64,000 nucleotides of DNA from Microbacterium sp. BR1 (GTDB lineage: Bacteria; Actinomycetota; Actinomycetes; Actinomycetales; Microbacteriaceae). The number at the start of each line of letters is the position of its first letter. Positions within the stretch are counted from its first letter, which is position 1. Made by a program: the position numbers and the translations under genes. Location of the stretch: the NCBI RefSeq assembly GCF_002812725.1, contig NZ_NMUN01000010.1, positions 310,001 through 374,000 of the forward strand. The letters run 5' to 3'. Under the pieces are notes generated by a model. That model saw only the letters and a program-made list of their open reading frames with translations. It made no database searches and was not told the DNA's origin. Shown here one piece after another: positions 35,861-43,626 of the stretch.

Positions 35861-37310
35861 TGCACCCCCCGATCGATCCGGCGCGCGCGTGTCGCCGCCC
35901 GCGTTCGATGTGGGGTTGCTCTCGCCCGTGAGCGTCGGACACGACGCGCTGGTGTCGGACGAGGCGGTGCTCGACGCGCTCGTCGCCGTCGAGGTCGCCC
36001 TCGTGCGCGCGTACGGCGAAGTGGGTGTGGCCCCCGCCGCAGTCGTCGCCGACGTCTCGGCGACGCTCGGCTGGCAGTACGAGGGACGCGGATGCCGGGG
36101 GCACGGGATCGACGCGGTCGCCCTGGCCGAGGCAGCCGTCTCGGGGGGTAATCCCGTCATACCGCTCGTCGCCGAGCTGAAGGCACGCGTGCCCGAGACT
36201 GCGCGCGCGTGGGTGCACCGCGGGGCGACGAGCCAGGACATCCTCGATTCGGCCCTCATGCTCGTGGCGTACGGGTCGGGCCGCGAGGTTCTGCGCAACC
36301 TCAGGCGCACCGAGGCTGAGTTGGCGGGATTCGCGCGAGAGCATGCCGAGGATGTCGCGGCCGCGCGCACCCTGACGCAGCATGCGGTGCCCACCACGGT
36401 GGGCCTGCGCGCCGCCGTCTGGCTGCGGGGAGTGCAGCGGGCTGCTGCGCGACTCGAGTCCGCGGTCGTCGCGCTCCCGGCGCAGCTCGGCGGGGCCGGC
36501 GGTACGCTCGCCGCGATCGTCGAGACCGTCGGAGCGGATGCGGCGGCTCGGCTGTCGGAACCCTTCGCCGACGCGCTCGGGCTCGCCGTGCCGGATGCCC
36601 CGTGGCATACCAGCCGGTGGCCCGTCACCGAACTCGGTGACTCCCTCGTTCAGGCGATCGATGCGGTCGGCAAGATCGCCACCGATGTGGCCACTCTCTC
36701 TCGCACCGAGATCGGCGAGCTGGCCGAGGGGGCGGCCGGTGGATCGTCCGCGATGCCGCAGAAGAGGAATCCGGCGGGGTCCGTGCTGATCCGCTCGGCG
36801 GCGATGCGTGCGCCCCAGCTCGGAGCGACGCTCCACCTCGCGTCCGCTTTGGCCGCGGATGAGCGGCCGGACGGGTCGTGGCACGCCGAGTGGCCGACGC
36901 TGCGCGAACTGCTGCGGCTCGCACTCGGAGCGACGGCAAACGCCGCGCGTGTTGTCGGCGGCCTGTCGGTGGATCGCGCGGCGGTGGCCCGCAATCTGGA
37001 CCTGACCGGAGCTCTGATCGTCAGCGAGCGCCTCTCGCTGACGCTGGTGCCCCTGATCGGCCGGGCGCGTTTCGCCGCACTCGTCGCCGAGGCATCCGGG
37101 GGCGCGGACCTCGCTGACCTCGTGCGCGCGCTTCCCGAAGCGGTCGACCTCGATGTCGACGCGCTCGTCGATCCCGCCCACTATCTCGGGCTCGCCCATT
37201 CCTACCTCGACTCTGCTCTCCGTGAGCCGGGCCCGCAGAACGACTCGGCACAGAACGACTCGGCACAGTACGACCCGGCACAGCACGACAATCCGGAGGT
37301 TCTCTCATGA
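35850..37310 (+). CDS. pcaB: 3-carboxy-cis,cis-muconate cycloisomerase
   Basis: A fumarase/aspartase-superfamily enzyme of 486 residues that lactonises 3-carboxymuconate. DVGLLSPVSVG starts the family core and GSSAMPQKRNP is the superfamily signature (about residue 305). I place the start at TTG 35850, 10 bases after AAGGAG and overlapping pcaG; GTG 35889 is the alternative. The C-terminus ends in an unusual Q-N-D-S-A repeat from a 15-base tandem repeat, which lies outside the fold. The stop overlaps pcaD. Confidence 0.9.
   Translation: MPSDAPPDRSGARVSPPAFDVGLLSPVSVGHDALVSDEAVLDALVAVEVALVRAYGEVGVAPAAVVADVSATLGWQYEGRGCRGHGIDAVALAEAAVSGGNPVIPLVAELKARVPETARAWVHRGATSQDILDSALMLVAYGSGREVLRNLRRTEAELAGFAREHAEDVAAARTLTQHAVPTTVGLRAAVWLRGVQRAAARLESAVVALPAQLGGAGGTLAAIVETVGADAAARLSEPFADALGLAVPDAPWHTSRWPVTELGDSLVQAIDAVGKIATDVATLSRTEIGELAEGAAGGSSAMPQKRNPAGSVLIRSAAMRAPQLGATLHLASALAADERPDGSWHAEWPTLRELLRLALGATANAARVVGGLSVDRAAVARNLDLTGALIVSERLSLTLVPLIGRARFAALVAEASGGADLADLVRALPEAVDLDVDALVDPAHYLGLAHSYLDSALREPGPQNDSAQNDSAQYDPAQHDNPEVLS
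37237..37296 (+). repeat. 15-base tandem repeat at the pcaB 3' end
   Basis: Four units beginning at 37237, 37252, 37267 and 37282. The first two are identical (CAGAACGACTCGGCA), the others diverged. They encode a hydrophilic C-terminal tail. The period and amino-acid choice resemble the repeat at 33574-33660. Confidence 0.85.
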
Positions 37311-38086
37311 CGGTTCCGCAGATCGCGATCACCGCACCCGTCGGCGCGACCGACGCGCCCCTCGTTGTTCTGGGCCCGTCGCTCGGCACGTCGACGATCC
37401 TCTGGGAAGACGTCTTTCCGATGCTCGCGGCCGACTACCGCGTCGTCGCGTGGGATCTGCCGGGACACGGCGCATCGCCCGTCGCCGCGGCACCCTTCAC
37501 CGTGGGCGAGCTCGCCGACGCGGTCGCCCACGGCATCCGCGAACTCGGTGGTGGCCCGGTCCGCTACGCGGGGGTGTCGCTCGGTGGTGCCGTCGGGCTC
37601 GAGCTGTCGCTTCGGCATCCGGACCTGGTCGAACGCGCCGCGATCGTCGCCTCGGGCGCACAGCTGGGAGATGCGGCGGCCTGGCACGAGCGTGCCACTC
37701 AGGCCCGGACGCAGTCGACGTCGAGCCTGATCATCGGTTCGGCGCAGCGGTGGTTCGCGCCCGACTCGATCGCCCGGCGGCCCGAATTGACCGGCCGGCT
37801 GCTGCACGCGCTGCAAGATACCGACGACGACAGTTATGCCCGCTGCTGCGAGGCGCTCGCCGAGTACGACGTGCGCGACCAGCTCTCGTCGATCGCTCTG
37901 CCGGTGCTGGCCGCGTGGGGTGAGCACGACACCGTCGCCCCCGAGGCGAAGGCGATCGAGATCGCGGAGGGCGTGCGCGATGGCCGCGCGGTCCGCATCG
38001 ACGGGGCGGCCCACCTGCCGCCCGCCGAACAGCCCGAGGCCACCGGCCGGTTGCTTCAGGAGTTCTTCGAGGGGACGAGCCGATGA
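37307..38086 (+). CDS. pcaD: 3-oxoadipate enol-lactonase
   Basis: A 259-residue alpha/beta hydrolase that opens 3-oxoadipate enol-lactone. LGPSLGTSTILWEDV near residue 24 is the family oxyanion region, the nucleophile serine is in GVSLGGAVG (near 93), the acid is in WGEHDTVAP, and the histidine in GAAHLPPAEQP near 230. It is not fused to PcaC, unlike the PcaL of some actinobacteria, but it overlaps the pcaC gene by four bases. The start overlaps the pcaB stop. Confidence 0.93.
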   Translation: MTVPQIAITAPVGATDAPLVVLGPSLGTSTILWEDVFPMLAADYRVVAWDLPGHGASPVAAAPFTVGELADAVAHGIRELGGGPVRYAGVSLGGAVGLELSLRHPDLVERAAIVASGAQLGDAAAWHERATQARTQSTSSLIIGSAQRWFAPDSIARRPELTGRLLHALQDTDDDSYARCCEALAEYDVRDQLSSIALPVLAAWGEHDTVAPEAKAIEIAEGVRDGRAVRIDGAAHLPPAEQPEATGRLLQEFFEGTSR

Positions 38087-38481
38087 CCCGTCCCGCGGGC
38101 GAGGGCCTGACCGATCAGGAGCGCTACGACCAGGGCATGGTCGTCCGTCGCGCCGTGCTCTCGGACGAGCACGTCGATCGTTCGATCGCCAACACGTCCG
38201 AGCTGACGGCCGACTTCCAGGACTTCATCACGCGCGTCGCATGGGGCGACGTGTGGTCGCGTCCCGGGTTGCAGCGGCGCGAGCGCTCGATCGCGGTGCT
38301 CACCTCGCTCATCGCGCACGGGCACCACGAAGAGCTCGCCATGCATCTGCGCGCGGCCCTGCGCAATGGCCTGACCGTGGATGAGATCCGCGAGGTCATC
38401 CTGCAATCCGCGATCTACTCCGGAGTCCCCGCGGCCAACACGGCGTTCCGCATCGCCTCCGAGGTCTTCGCCGAGGCCTGA
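38083..38481 (+). CDS. pcaC: 4-carboxymuconolactone decarboxylase
   Basis: A 132-residue AhpD-fold decarboxylase that removes CO2 from 4-carboxymuconolactone to give the enol-lactone. Typical segments are GLTDQERYDQGMVVRRAVL at the start, TRVAWGDVWSRPGL near 48 and the C-terminal VILQSAIYSGVPAANTAF. Length is normal. It overlaps pcaD. A short 6-base-pair hairpin (38480-38494) follows, and a new regulatory region lies before pcaI, so the pca genes fall into two transcripts or one with internal control. Confidence 0.94.
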   Translation: MTRPAGEGLTDQERYDQGMVVRRAVLSDEHVDRSIANTSELTADFQDFITRVAWGDVWSRPGLQRRERSIAVLTSLIAHGHHEELAMHLRAALRNGLTVDEIREVILQSAIYSGVPAANTAFRIASEVFAEA

Positions 38482-38561
38482 ACCGTTCCGGTTCGTGATG
38501 CCCACGGCATCCGTCCGAGGGCTGGCCAACCGCGGGAGCACCGCAGTAGAGTGGACGTATA

Positions 38562-38586
38562 GCGAACCAGCGTTCGCAGAGCGAAC
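38562..38586 (+). promoter_or_regulatory. three-half-site operator upstream of pcaI (PcaR/PcaU-like)
   Basis: GCGAAC (38562-38567), GTTCGC (38572-38577) and GCGAAC (38581-38586) lie one helical turn apart. The last two form a palindrome with a 3-base centre, the first two another with a 4-base centre. Three 10-base elements are the arrangement known for PcaU and PobR operators. TATAGC (38558-38563) overlaps the first half-site. Confidence 0.6.
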
Positions 38587-38603
38587 ACATGCGAGGAGGC
38601 GTC

Positions 38604-39365
38604 GTGATCGACAAAACCGTGCCGAGCGTCGAACAGGCGGTCGGCGACATCCCGGATGGCGCGACCGTCATGATCGGCGGTTTCGGTCGCGCGGGTCAGC
38701 CCGTCGAGTTGATCGACGCACTCATCGCGCACGGCGCCAAGGACCTCACCATCGTCAACAACAACGCGGGCAACGGCGACACCGGCCTCGCGGCACTGTT
38801 GGCCAACAAGCAGGTCCGCAAGATCGTCTGCTCGTTCCCGCGGCAGAGCGACTCGTGGGTCTTCGACGGCCTCTATCGCGCCGGCGAGATCGAACTCGAG
38901 CTGGTCCCACAGGGAAACCTCGCCGAACGCATCCGGGCCGCGGGCGCGGGAATCGGCGCCTTCTTCACGCCGACGGGGGTGGGCACGCAACTCGCCGAGG
39001 GCAAGGAAGAGCGCGAGATCGACGGACGCCGCTACGTCCTCGAGTATCCGATCCGGGCGGACTTCGCGCTGATCAGCGCGCTCCGGGCGGATCGCTGGGG
39101 CAACCTCGTGTACCGCGAGACCGCCCGTAACTTCGGTCCGATCATGGCCTCCGCGGCGACGACGACGATCGCGCAGGTCGACGAGGTCGTGCCGCTCGGC
39201 GCCATCGAGCCCGAGACGGTCGTGACGCCCGGCATCTTCGTCGACCGCGTCGTCGCGGTCGGCCAGCGCCTCTGGCTGCGTGACGGCCAATTCGTCGGGG
39301 GCGTCGACATCGAAGGTCGACCCCTCGACGCGAACACGGACGAAGAGAAGGAGGATGCCGCGTGA
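38604..39365 (+). CDS. pcaI: 3-oxoadipate CoA-transferase subunit A
   Basis: A 253-residue CoA-transferase subunit acting with PcaJ to move CoA from succinyl-CoA to 3-oxoadipate. The family start VIDKTV, MIGGFGRAGQP near residue 24 and NNNAGNGDTGLAAL near 50 are typical. The GTG at 38604 is chosen over the ATG at 38589 because GAGGAGG lies 4 bases before it and homologues start at this residue. The C-terminal GGVDIEGRPL is shared with longer members. The stop overlaps pcaJ. Confidence 0.92.
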   Translation: MIDKTVPSVEQAVGDIPDGATVMIGGFGRAGQPVELIDALIAHGAKDLTIVNNNAGNGDTGLAALLANKQVRKIVCSFPRQSDSWVFDGLYRAGEIELELVPQGNLAERIRAAGAGIGAFFTPTGVGTQLAEGKEEREIDGRRYVLEYPIRADFALISALRADRWGNLVYRETARNFGPIMASAATTTIAQVDEVVPLGAIEPETVVTPGIFVDRVVAVGQRLWLRDGQFVGGVDIEGRPLDANTDEEKEDAA

Positions 39366-40003
39366 GCACCCGCATCAGTCGTGACGACCTCGCGAAGCGC
39401 ATCGCCGCAGACATCCCCGAGGGTGCGTACGTCAATCTCGGCATCGGCGCCCCGACCCTCGTGGCGAACTTCCTTCCCGACGACCTCGAGATCATCCTGC
39501 ACACCGAGAACGGGCTGCTCGGCATGGGACCGGCGCCCGAGCCGGGCCTCATCGACCCCGACCTGATCAACGCCGGCAAGCAGCCCGTCACGGCGCTCGC
39601 GGGCGCGGCCTACTTCCACCACGCCGATTCGTTCGGCATGATGCGCGGCGGCCACCTCGACGTGTGCGTGCTCGGAGCCTTCCAGGTCAGCCAAGACGGC
39701 GACCTCGCCAACTGGTCGACCGGAGCACCCGGGGCGATCCCCGCGGTCGGCGGTGCGATGGACCTCGCTATCGGTGCGAAGGACGTCTACGTCATGACCG
39801 ACCTGCTCACCAAGCAGGGCGAGTCCAAACTCGTCGAGTCGTGCACGTACCCGCTCACGGGCGTCGGCTGCGTCAGCCGCGTCTACACCGACCACGCCAT
39901 CTTCGACGTCACGCCCGACGGCTTCGCCGTGCGCGAGGCGTTCGGCGACAACACCATCGAATCGCTCGCCGAGCTCACCGGCCTCACGCTCGTTGGTCGT
40001 TGA
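39362..40003 (+). CDS. pcaJ: 3-oxoadipate CoA-transferase subunit B
   Basis: A 213-residue subunit containing the catalytic glutamate in HTENGLLGMGP near residue 50, in the E-N-G motif of the family. VNLGIGAPTLVANFLP opens the fold and DVTPDGFAVREAFGDNT ends it. It starts with GTG in a GTGA overlap with pcaI. The final residues L-V-G-R and the stop codon are supplied by an intergenic repeat unit (39995-40011), so the C-terminus was set by insertion of that repeat. Confidence 0.92.
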   Translation: MSTRISRDDLAKRIAADIPEGAYVNLGIGAPTLVANFLPDDLEIILHTENGLLGMGPAPEPGLIDPDLINAGKQPVTALAGAAYFHHADSFGMMRGGHLDVCVLGAFQVSQDGDLANWSTGAPGAIPAVGGAMDLAIGAKDVYVMTDLLTKQGESKLVESCTYPLTGVGCVSRVYTDHAIFDVTPDGFAVREAFGDNTIESLAELTGLTLVGR

Positions 40004-40036
40004 GCGAGCGACCCTCACCGGTCGTTGAGCGAGCGA
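39995..40036. repeat. direct repeat, dispersed Microbacteriaceae intergenic element
   Basis: GGTCGTTGAGCGAGCGA occurs at 39995-40011 and again at 40020-40036, the second followed by AGCGAGACGAAACG. The first copy provides the pcaJ stop codon. I recall this as a common intergenic repeat in the family. Confidence 0.7.
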
Positions 40037-40064
40037 AGCGAGACGAAACGCAAGGAGAACAACC

Positions 40065-41234
40065 ATGACCGCAACGTACGTCTACGACGCCGTCCGCACC
40101 CCGTTCGGCCGCGCGGGCGGAGCGCTCTCGAGCGTCCGCCCCGACGACCTCGCGGCCGTCGTCATGAAGGCCGCCGCCGAGCGCACGAGCCTCGACCCCG
40201 CACGCATCGACGACGTGATCTTCGGCGACGCGAACCAGGCGGGCGAGGACAACCGCAACGTGGCCCGCTTCGGCGCCCTGCTGGCGGGCTTCCCCTCGAG
40301 CGTCTCGGGCGTCACGGTCAACAGGCTCTGCGGGTCGGCCGTCGAGGCGGTCATCCAGGGGTCGCGCGCGATCGAGGCGGGGGATGCCGACATCATCCTC
40401 GCCGGAGGTGTCGAGTCGATGAGCCGCGCGCCGTTCGTCGTCGAGAAGTCGCCCAAGCCGTGGCCGGCCGTCGGCAACCAGACGATGTGGAACACCTCGA
40501 TCGGTTGGCGGATGGTCAATCCGGCGCTGCGCGAAGACTGGACGATCAGCAATGGCGCGTCGGCCGAGAAGCTCGCCGAGATGTTCGACATCTCACGCGA
40601 GGCCCAGGACGCCTTCACACTGCGCAGCCACCAGCTCGCCGCGGCGGCGTGGGATGCAGGTGTCTATGACGGCGAGATCGTTCAGGTGCCCGGCGCCGAG
40701 CTCGCCCGGGACGAGGGCATCCGTGCCGACACCTCGCTCGAGAAGCTCGCGAGCCTGCGCCCGCTGTTCGCCAAGAACGGATCGGTCACCGCCGGCAATG
40801 CCTCCTCGATCAACGACGGTGCCTCGGCCGTGCTGCTCGGTGGCGAGGGTGCGCTGGACATCGACCCCCTCGCCCGTATCACGGGCCGCGGGGTCTTCGG
40901 CAACGATCCCGATGTCTTCGGGATCGCGCCCGTCGAGGCCGCGAACCGTGCCCTCGCCCGTGCCGGGCGCACGTGGGCGGACGTCGACTTCGTCGAACTC
41001 AACGAGGCCTTCGCCTCGCAGTCGCTCGCGTGCTTGAAGCTGTGGCCCGAGCTCGACCCCGACAAGCTCAACATCCACGGTGGCGCGATCGCCATCGGAC
41101 ACCCCCTCGGTGCCTCCGGCGGTCGCATCATCGGGCACGCGGCGCATGAGCTGAAGCGGCGGGGCGGCGGCATAGCGGTCGCCGCGATCTGCATCGGCGT
41201 CGGTCAAGGCCTCGCCGTCGTCCTCGAGCGGTAG
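40065..41234 (+). CDS. pcaF: 3-oxoadipyl-CoA thiolase
   Basis: A 389-residue thiolase that splits 3-oxoadipyl-CoA into succinyl-CoA and acetyl-CoA. The acyl-binding cysteine is in NRLCGSAVEAV near residue 88. The C-terminal signatures NIHGGAIAIGHPLGASGGR (His) and CIGVGQGLAVV (Cys, near 380) are present. AAGGAG lies ahead of the ATG, within 30 bases of the intergenic repeat. It is the only thiolase in the window. The next gene, pcaR, starts 5 bases after its stop. Confidence 0.92.
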   Translation: MTATYVYDAVRTPFGRAGGALSSVRPDDLAAVVMKAAAERTSLDPARIDDVIFGDANQAGEDNRNVARFGALLAGFPSSVSGVTVNRLCGSAVEAVIQGSRAIEAGDADIILAGGVESMSRAPFVVEKSPKPWPAVGNQTMWNTSIGWRMVNPALREDWTISNGASAEKLAEMFDISREAQDAFTLRSHQLAAAAWDAGVYDGEIVQVPGAELARDEGIRADTSLEKLASLRPLFAKNGSVTAGNASSINDGASAVLLGGEGALDIDPLARITGRGVFGNDPDVFGIAPVEAANRALARAGRTWADVDFVELNEAFASQSLACLKLWPELDPDKLNIHGGAIAIGHPLGASGGRIIGHAAHELKRRGGGIAVAAICIGVGQGLAVVLER

Positions 41235-41239
41235 GACGC

Positions 41240-42025
41240 ATGATCGACGAGGGACCGGATGCCGCGGCATCCGGGACGTTCGTGCAGTCGTTCGCGCGCG
41301 GCCTGTCGGTCATCCGAACGTTCGATGCGACGCATCCCGAACTCTCGCTCAGCGACGTCGCGCGACGCTCCGGCTTGACGCGAGCCGCCGCACGGCGGTT
41401 TCTGCTGACCCTCGAGACCCTGGGCTACGTCCGCAGCGACGGTCGGACGTTCGCCCTCACCCCGCGCGTCCTCGAGCTCGGTTTCAGCTATCTCTCGGCG
41501 CTGTCGCTGCCCGAGATCGCGCAACCGCATCTCGAGCGGCTCTCGCGGGAAGTGGACGAGAGCGTGTCGGCGGGGGTGCTGGATGGGACGGATATCGTGT
41601 ACATCGCGCGCGTGCCGACGCGGCGGATCATGAGCGTCCGCATCACGATCGGCACCCGATTCCCCGCGTACGCGACGAGCATGGGCCGCGCGCTCCTGGC
41701 CGGGATGCCGGATGCCGCGGTCGCGACCGTGCTCGATGCATCCGAACTGCGAGCGTTCACGGATCACACGTTGGCCGACCGTGCGTCGATCCGTGACGAG
41801 ATCGAGCGCGTACGCGGGCAGGGCTGGGCGTTCGTGGACGGGGAGCTCGAGCGGGGACTGCGCTCGATCGCCGTGCCGCTGCACGGCCGGGACGGCGCCG
41901 TGGTCGCGGCGATCAATGTCTCATCGAGTACGACGCGCGACACGGCAGAGCGCCAGATCGAGCGGTACGTGCCCGCGCTGCTGCGCACGGGCGCCGCCAT
42001 CGAAGCGGAGCTGCGCCTGGTGTGA
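41240..42025 (+). CDS. pcaR: IclR family regulator of the beta-ketoadipate pathway
   Basis: A 261-residue IclR protein of the PcaR/PcaU/PobR subgroup, recognised from the N-terminal FVQSFARGLSVIRTF segment. The helix-turn-helix is SDVARRSGLTRAAARRFLLTL (residues about 38-58), and the effector domain has TRFPAYATSMGRALLAG. It is co-transcribed behind pcaF. The three-half-site operator before pcaI fits this subgroup, so it probably controls pcaIJF and itself, perhaps with 3-oxoadipate or protocatechuate as effector. Confidence 0.88.
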   Translation: MIDEGPDAAASGTFVQSFARGLSVIRTFDATHPELSLSDVARRSGLTRAAARRFLLTLETLGYVRSDGRTFALTPRVLELGFSYLSALSLPEIAQPHLERLSREVDESVSAGVLDGTDIVYIARVPTRRIMSVRITIGTRFPAYATSMGRALLAGMPDAAVATVLDASELRAFTDHTLADRASIRDEIERVRGQGWAFVDGELERGLRSIAVPLHGRDGAVVAAINVSSSTTRDTAERQIERYVPALLRTGAAIEAELRLV

Positions 42026-42054
42026 TGCGTCGCGCCGTGGGCGCGAAACGGTCG

Positions 42055-43557
42055 TCAGCGCACACCCTTCATGAGCTTCAGGACGGGCCGCACGGCCAGC
42101 ACCATGCCGAGTCCGACCGCGATGGCGATTGCACCGAGGATCGCGAAGTAGGGGACCTCGTCGTCGACGTCGAAGAACTGCGCGAGCCAGCCCGAGATCG
42201 CGGTTCCGAGCGCGACCGACAGGAAGAACAGCGCCACCATCTGCGTGTGGAACATCTCGGGCGCGAGTTTGGTGCTGACCGATAGCCCGATCGGCGAGAG
42301 CAGCAACTCCGCGACCGTGAAGACGAACAGGATGCCGACGATCGCGAGCAGCGGTGTCGAGTTCGCGCCGCCGCCGGAGAAGGGCAGGAACAGGAGGAAA
42401 GCGACACCCATGATCGCGACACCCAGCGCGAACTTGACCGGGGTCGACGGCTGACGACGCCCGAGCTTCAGCCACAGTGCCGAGAAGACGCCCGACAGGA
42501 TGATGATGAACACCGGATTGATCGACTGGACCCACGAGACGGGCATCTCCCATCCGAACAGGTCGCGGTTGAGCTTTTCGTCCGAGTAGATCGTGAGCAC
42601 CGTGAACTGCTGCTGGTACAGCGACCAGAATGCGACGCTCGTGAGAAAGAGGGGGATGAACCCCAGCACGCGCGAGCGCTCCGTCGCCGTGATTCGTTTG
42701 CTGGACAGGATGACGGCGAAGTAGGCGACCGTCGCGATCAGCGTGACCACGATGACGACCAGCGAGAGGTGCTCGACGCGGATCAACCCGAAGACGACCG
42801 CGAGAGCGACCGCCGCGAGCCCGCCGAGGGCGATGCCCACGACGAGCGGACGACGTGAGCGAGGCAGGGGGTTGGGTACCCGGCGGGCTTCATCGGGGAG
42901 CTGGCGTCGTCCGAACGAGTATTGGATCAGGCCGAACGCCATACCGACGGCGGCGAGACCGAAGCCCCAATGGAACCCGAGCGTGGTCTGCAGCAGGCCC
43001 GTCAGCAGCGGACCGAGGAACGCACCGAGGTTGATGCCGAGGTAGAAGAGCGAGAAGCCCGAATCCCGGCGGGGGTCGTCGGCCGAATAGAGCGTACCGA
43101 CCACGGAGGTCGCGTTCGCCTTCAGCCCGCCCGAACCGACGGCGACGAGCACGAGACCCACCGCGACTCCCGTCACGCCGGGCAACAGGGCGAGCGCGAT
43201 GTGCCCGGCCATGATGACGATCGCGCTGGAGAAGAGCACGCGTTCCGAGCCGAGCAGGCGGTCCGCGATCCACGCCCCGAGGATCGTGGACAGGTACACC
43301 GCGCCTCCGTAGGCGCCGACGATCCCCGCCGCGATCGGCTTGGGGATCGCCAGGCCGCCCTCGGCGACCGAGTAGTACAGGTAGATCAGCAGGATTCCCT
43401 GCATGCCGTAGAAGCTGAAGCGCTCCCACATCTCGACGCCGAAGACGTGCGCGAGCTCCCACGGCTGCCCGAAGAATCGGGTGTCACGGCTGCCCGTCTG
43501 TCGGGTGACGGATGCTTCGTCGGTCGATGCCGACCGGGAGCCAGGTGCGTCGCTCAT
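42055..43557 (-). CDS. POT family di/tripeptide:proton symporter
   Basis: A 500-residue transporter with fourteen predicted membrane segments. E-x-x-E-R-F reads EMWERFSFYGM near residue 43, the substrate and proton motif of POT carriers. FSLFYLGINLGAFLGPLL near 165 is the PTR2 signature. It resembles DtpT/YclF of Gram-positive bacteria. It converges on pcaR and has its own start with TAGCCT 7 bases before the ATG. It is not obviously tied to aromatic metabolism. Confidence 0.9.
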   Translation of the reverse strand: MSDAPGSRSASTDEASVTRQTGSRDTRFFGQPWELAHVFGVEMWERFSFYGMQGILLIYLYYSVAEGGLAIPKPIAAGIVGAYGGAVYLSTILGAWIADRLLGSERVLFSSAIVIMAGHIALALLPGVTGVAVGLVLVAVGSGGLKANATSVVGTLYSADDPRRDSGFSLFYLGINLGAFLGPLLTGLLQTTLGFHWGFGLAAVGMAFGLIQYSFGRRQLPDEARRVPNPLPRSRRPLVVGIALGGLAAVALAVVFGLIRVEHLSLVVIVVTLIATVAYFAVILSSKRITATERSRVLGFIPLFLTSVAFWSLYQQQFTVLTIYSDEKLNRDLFGWEMPVSWVQSINPVFIIILSGVFSALWLKLGRRQPSTPVKFALGVAIMGVAFLLFLPFSGGGANSTPLLAIVGILFVFTVAELLLSPIGLSVSTKLAPEMFHTQMVALFFLSVALGTAISGWLAQFFDVDDEVPYFAILGAIAIAVGLGMVLAVRPVLKLMKGVR

Positions 43558-43564
43558 GGGCGCC

Positions 43565-43570
43565 AGGCTA
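43565..43570 (-). promoter_or_regulatory. -10 box TAGCCT of POT transporter gene
   Basis: TAGCCT on the minus strand ends 7 bases before the ATG at 43557 with no Shine-Dalgarno; leaderless layout. Confidence 0.45.
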
Positions 43571-43626
43571 GTAGCCCCCGGCGCCCTCCGGCCGTTGCCG
43601 CGCGCCGTTGACGCGCTCCCGCGGCG

